From Brachycybe producta (taxonomy: Eukaryota > Arthropoda > Diplopoda > Playtdesmida > Andrognathidae), in the NCBI GenBank assembly GCA_036925085.1, contig JAUPFP010000040.1, positions 434,001-498,000 on the forward strand: a DNA stretch of 64,000 bases, written 5' to 3'. Under the pieces are notes generated by a model. That model saw only the letters and a program-made list of their open reading frames with translations, was not told where the DNA came from and did not search any database. A program made the translations under genes and the position numbers. Shown piece after piece: positions 49,701 through 52,700 of this stretch; the first letter of the stretch is position 1, and every line of letters starts with the position of its first letter.

Positions 49701-52700
49701 CTTGTCTGTGCAGTTGTGGACAGTTAGTATTAAAACAACAGCAGAACAGTTGCGTAGTTTACGTAGTTTATGTAGGACACAACTATAGAAACAAAAACAA
49801 AACCCAATTTGTTTGTGTTGTGTCGCACAAATTTGTTTTAGTTTTGTCGCACAAATTTGTTTTAGTTTTGTCTTGAGTATTGCTGACAGTTGTTTTGTTT
49901 TCAAGATCTGCTTTTTTCTAGTGTTTTTTTTTTGTGTTCTTTTGTCTCGAACTCGTGTTGCACTCTTGTCAGCTTGATGTGGATCAGCCATTAGAAACTG
50001 GAATAGTAAATGAATCGATTTAAACCATGAAGGATGAAAGGATGAAATGAAAGTTTTTTTTTGAAAACTGATATAAATATTTATTTTTTAAAGACATCAT
50101 CACAAAAGATGTTTTTACAGAATTAATTTAGAGCTTACTCTTCTAGTTAATAATCTACTTTCAATTTTTTTTCTAGAAATTACATTTGATTATAACTAGG
50201 AATCGGACTTTTATGCAGTATATCATGTTTCTCAATTTGTTGCCCCAAGTGCCAATTCATCGGGAGAGCAACTGCAATTATGTTTTTTTTCTAATCAAAA
50301 AGGCTGGTTAGAGGCTAGATATCTGTTTACTATCAGCTGTCAACTAGAAAGTTCTAGCCTATAACCAGTGTTTTAGATAAAAAAAAATCAATTGTTTGTT
50401 CATCGAAACGGGATTGTTGCTTCACAATTGGCTTTTGGGCCACAGATTGAGAAACATTTTCTTTGATATTGCATAAAAATCCGAGCCTTACATATACAGT
50501 AGGACTTTCTGAGAAAGAAAAAAAAATATATAATTGATTTTATGCTCAGGTCCTCGAAATTACGATTCCCGGTCACAAGAAACGTATTCTTGCGTCACTC
50601 GGTGAGCGACCGATTGCTCCTCATATTTACGGAAATGTCAGTGAACTCAATTCTGACCTTTCTAATTTGGTACGTTTTACAGTTTACGATTTTTCTAACA
50701 AAAAAAATTGCCCACAAAAACCTGAAATATGTTCGTTTGCATTTATTAAAAAAATAAATAGAAACATGAAATTAATCAGTTGGATCAAATGGGAAAAGCA
50801 AAAAACGAATCGAATCCGAATGGAACGTTACGGCGGCGTAACGGAAGTCACAAGCCACCTGCGCCTCCACCACCTCCGAGGAGGTCTAGTAGCAAATCTC
50901 CGTGCGATCCAAATGGCAATAAGGTCCCTTAAAATTTGCTTCCAAACCATCTTTTGTGACCAACTCTTATCATAAGAGTCCTTTTTTGTCAGTTGGATTC
51001 TTATTGATTCTGTTCGATACAGGAAATTGGTTTGGTTCCCGAAAGTCCCGGTTATCAGAATGGAATGGAAGGTATCACGATTCGTGATCCTTCGCAGCTC
51101 TTTTCCGGTATTCCGACTTCACTGACCACTCAGTGGAGGCATAAACCGGAGGCGTTCATTGTGGGTTCTTGTAAATATACGGCTAAGTACCTGGGATCAA
51201 CTCTGGTCAAGGAATTGAAGGGTGTCGAGTCTAGTAAAAAGTCTATTCAAAAGTTAAAGGTATTCATATGTTCTAGATTATTGGGGACATGGTCTTTCGG
51301 AAAGGTTCAGAAGTCCTCAAATAATGCCCAGGTTTTTTTGCAAATTTTATAAAAAAAAATGGTCAAAAATTTACATGTCCTGAAAGTGCCTCGGGAGTTT
51401 TACCAGAAAACTTTGGAAATTTTAAAGAAACTGAAAAAGAAAATGGTCAAAAATTTACATGTCCTGAAAGTGCCTCGGGAGTTTTACCAAAAAACTTAGG
51501 AAATTTTAAAGAAACTGAAAAAAATGGTTCAAAATTTACATGTCCTGAAGGTGCCTCGGGAGTTTTACCAGAAAACTTTGGAAATTTTAAAGAAACTGAA
51601 AAAGAAAATGGTCAAAAATTTACATGTCCTGAAAGTGCCTCGGGAGTTTTACCAGAAAACTTTGGAAATTTTAAAGAAACTGAAAAAAAATGGTGAAAGT
51701 GTCCTCAGTTTTTTTGTATTTTTGTAAAAAAAAATTGATTCAAAATTGTGTGAACTTTTTTTGCTGCGAAAGTTATTTTGTTTCATTTGCTTCGCCGTGC
51801 TTTCGCCGACTATAAACGAACCTTTATGGTCCAGATACACATGACCGAACCGAGACAGCGCCAGAATGACGGCCGTCACCCGGTGGAGGAATTGCACCGT
51901 TAAATTCAATGCGGCTATTCACACAACAGCAGCTTGGCCCTGCCACCGGGCCATATGGATATTGTCATGTTATTTTTTCCGGTCACGGTCCGCTCTTGGA
52001 TCGCAAATTAGAGAAATGGGAGGAGTTTCATTAATTATTAACAAATGGACCCTCCTTAATTAGGCACAGCCCGATAAGTGTGTCGTAGACAGCCGAGTCA
52101 GGGCCAGAACGCAGACGTCTCTCGGACTCCATACGTGGTTTCCAGAGTACTAGGCCATGTCTCGGCCCGGTCATTTGGGTCAGGATCATTAGTAGGGTTC
52201 CACGGCCATCCTGGGAATCTGGAATGTCAAACCCGACCCCCGTTCTCCAAAATTGCAACAAAAAAAAATTTGCAAGGTGTTTCTGCAGCTTTCTCGTAAA
52301 TTTTATTTTCCATAATTGAATACGGTTTCAGTGCGGTTCCAAGTACGGTTCCCAACTATTTTCTAGCCTCTGAACGACCGTGTTCCAATTCGTGTTCGTA
52401 AAAAGTTATTTTTTTTAACCAAAAATCTTTGTTTAAACTTTAAACTCTCGACAGAAGTCAACCAGTGAGATTGCTAAAGTTCCCAATGTAATGTTATCCA
52501 TTTCTTATAAAGGAGTCAAATTCATTGACGCAACCACTAAGGTAAATTTGCATAAGAAAACAATATAAGAAGCTCGGTTCACAACTTGATTTGTTTCCGT
52601 TTTGTTTTATGGCATTATAGTACGAAGTTTGTGAACACGAAATTCGTAATATCAATTGTGCTTGCCAGGATGCCGACGACCTCAATCATTTTGCTTACAT

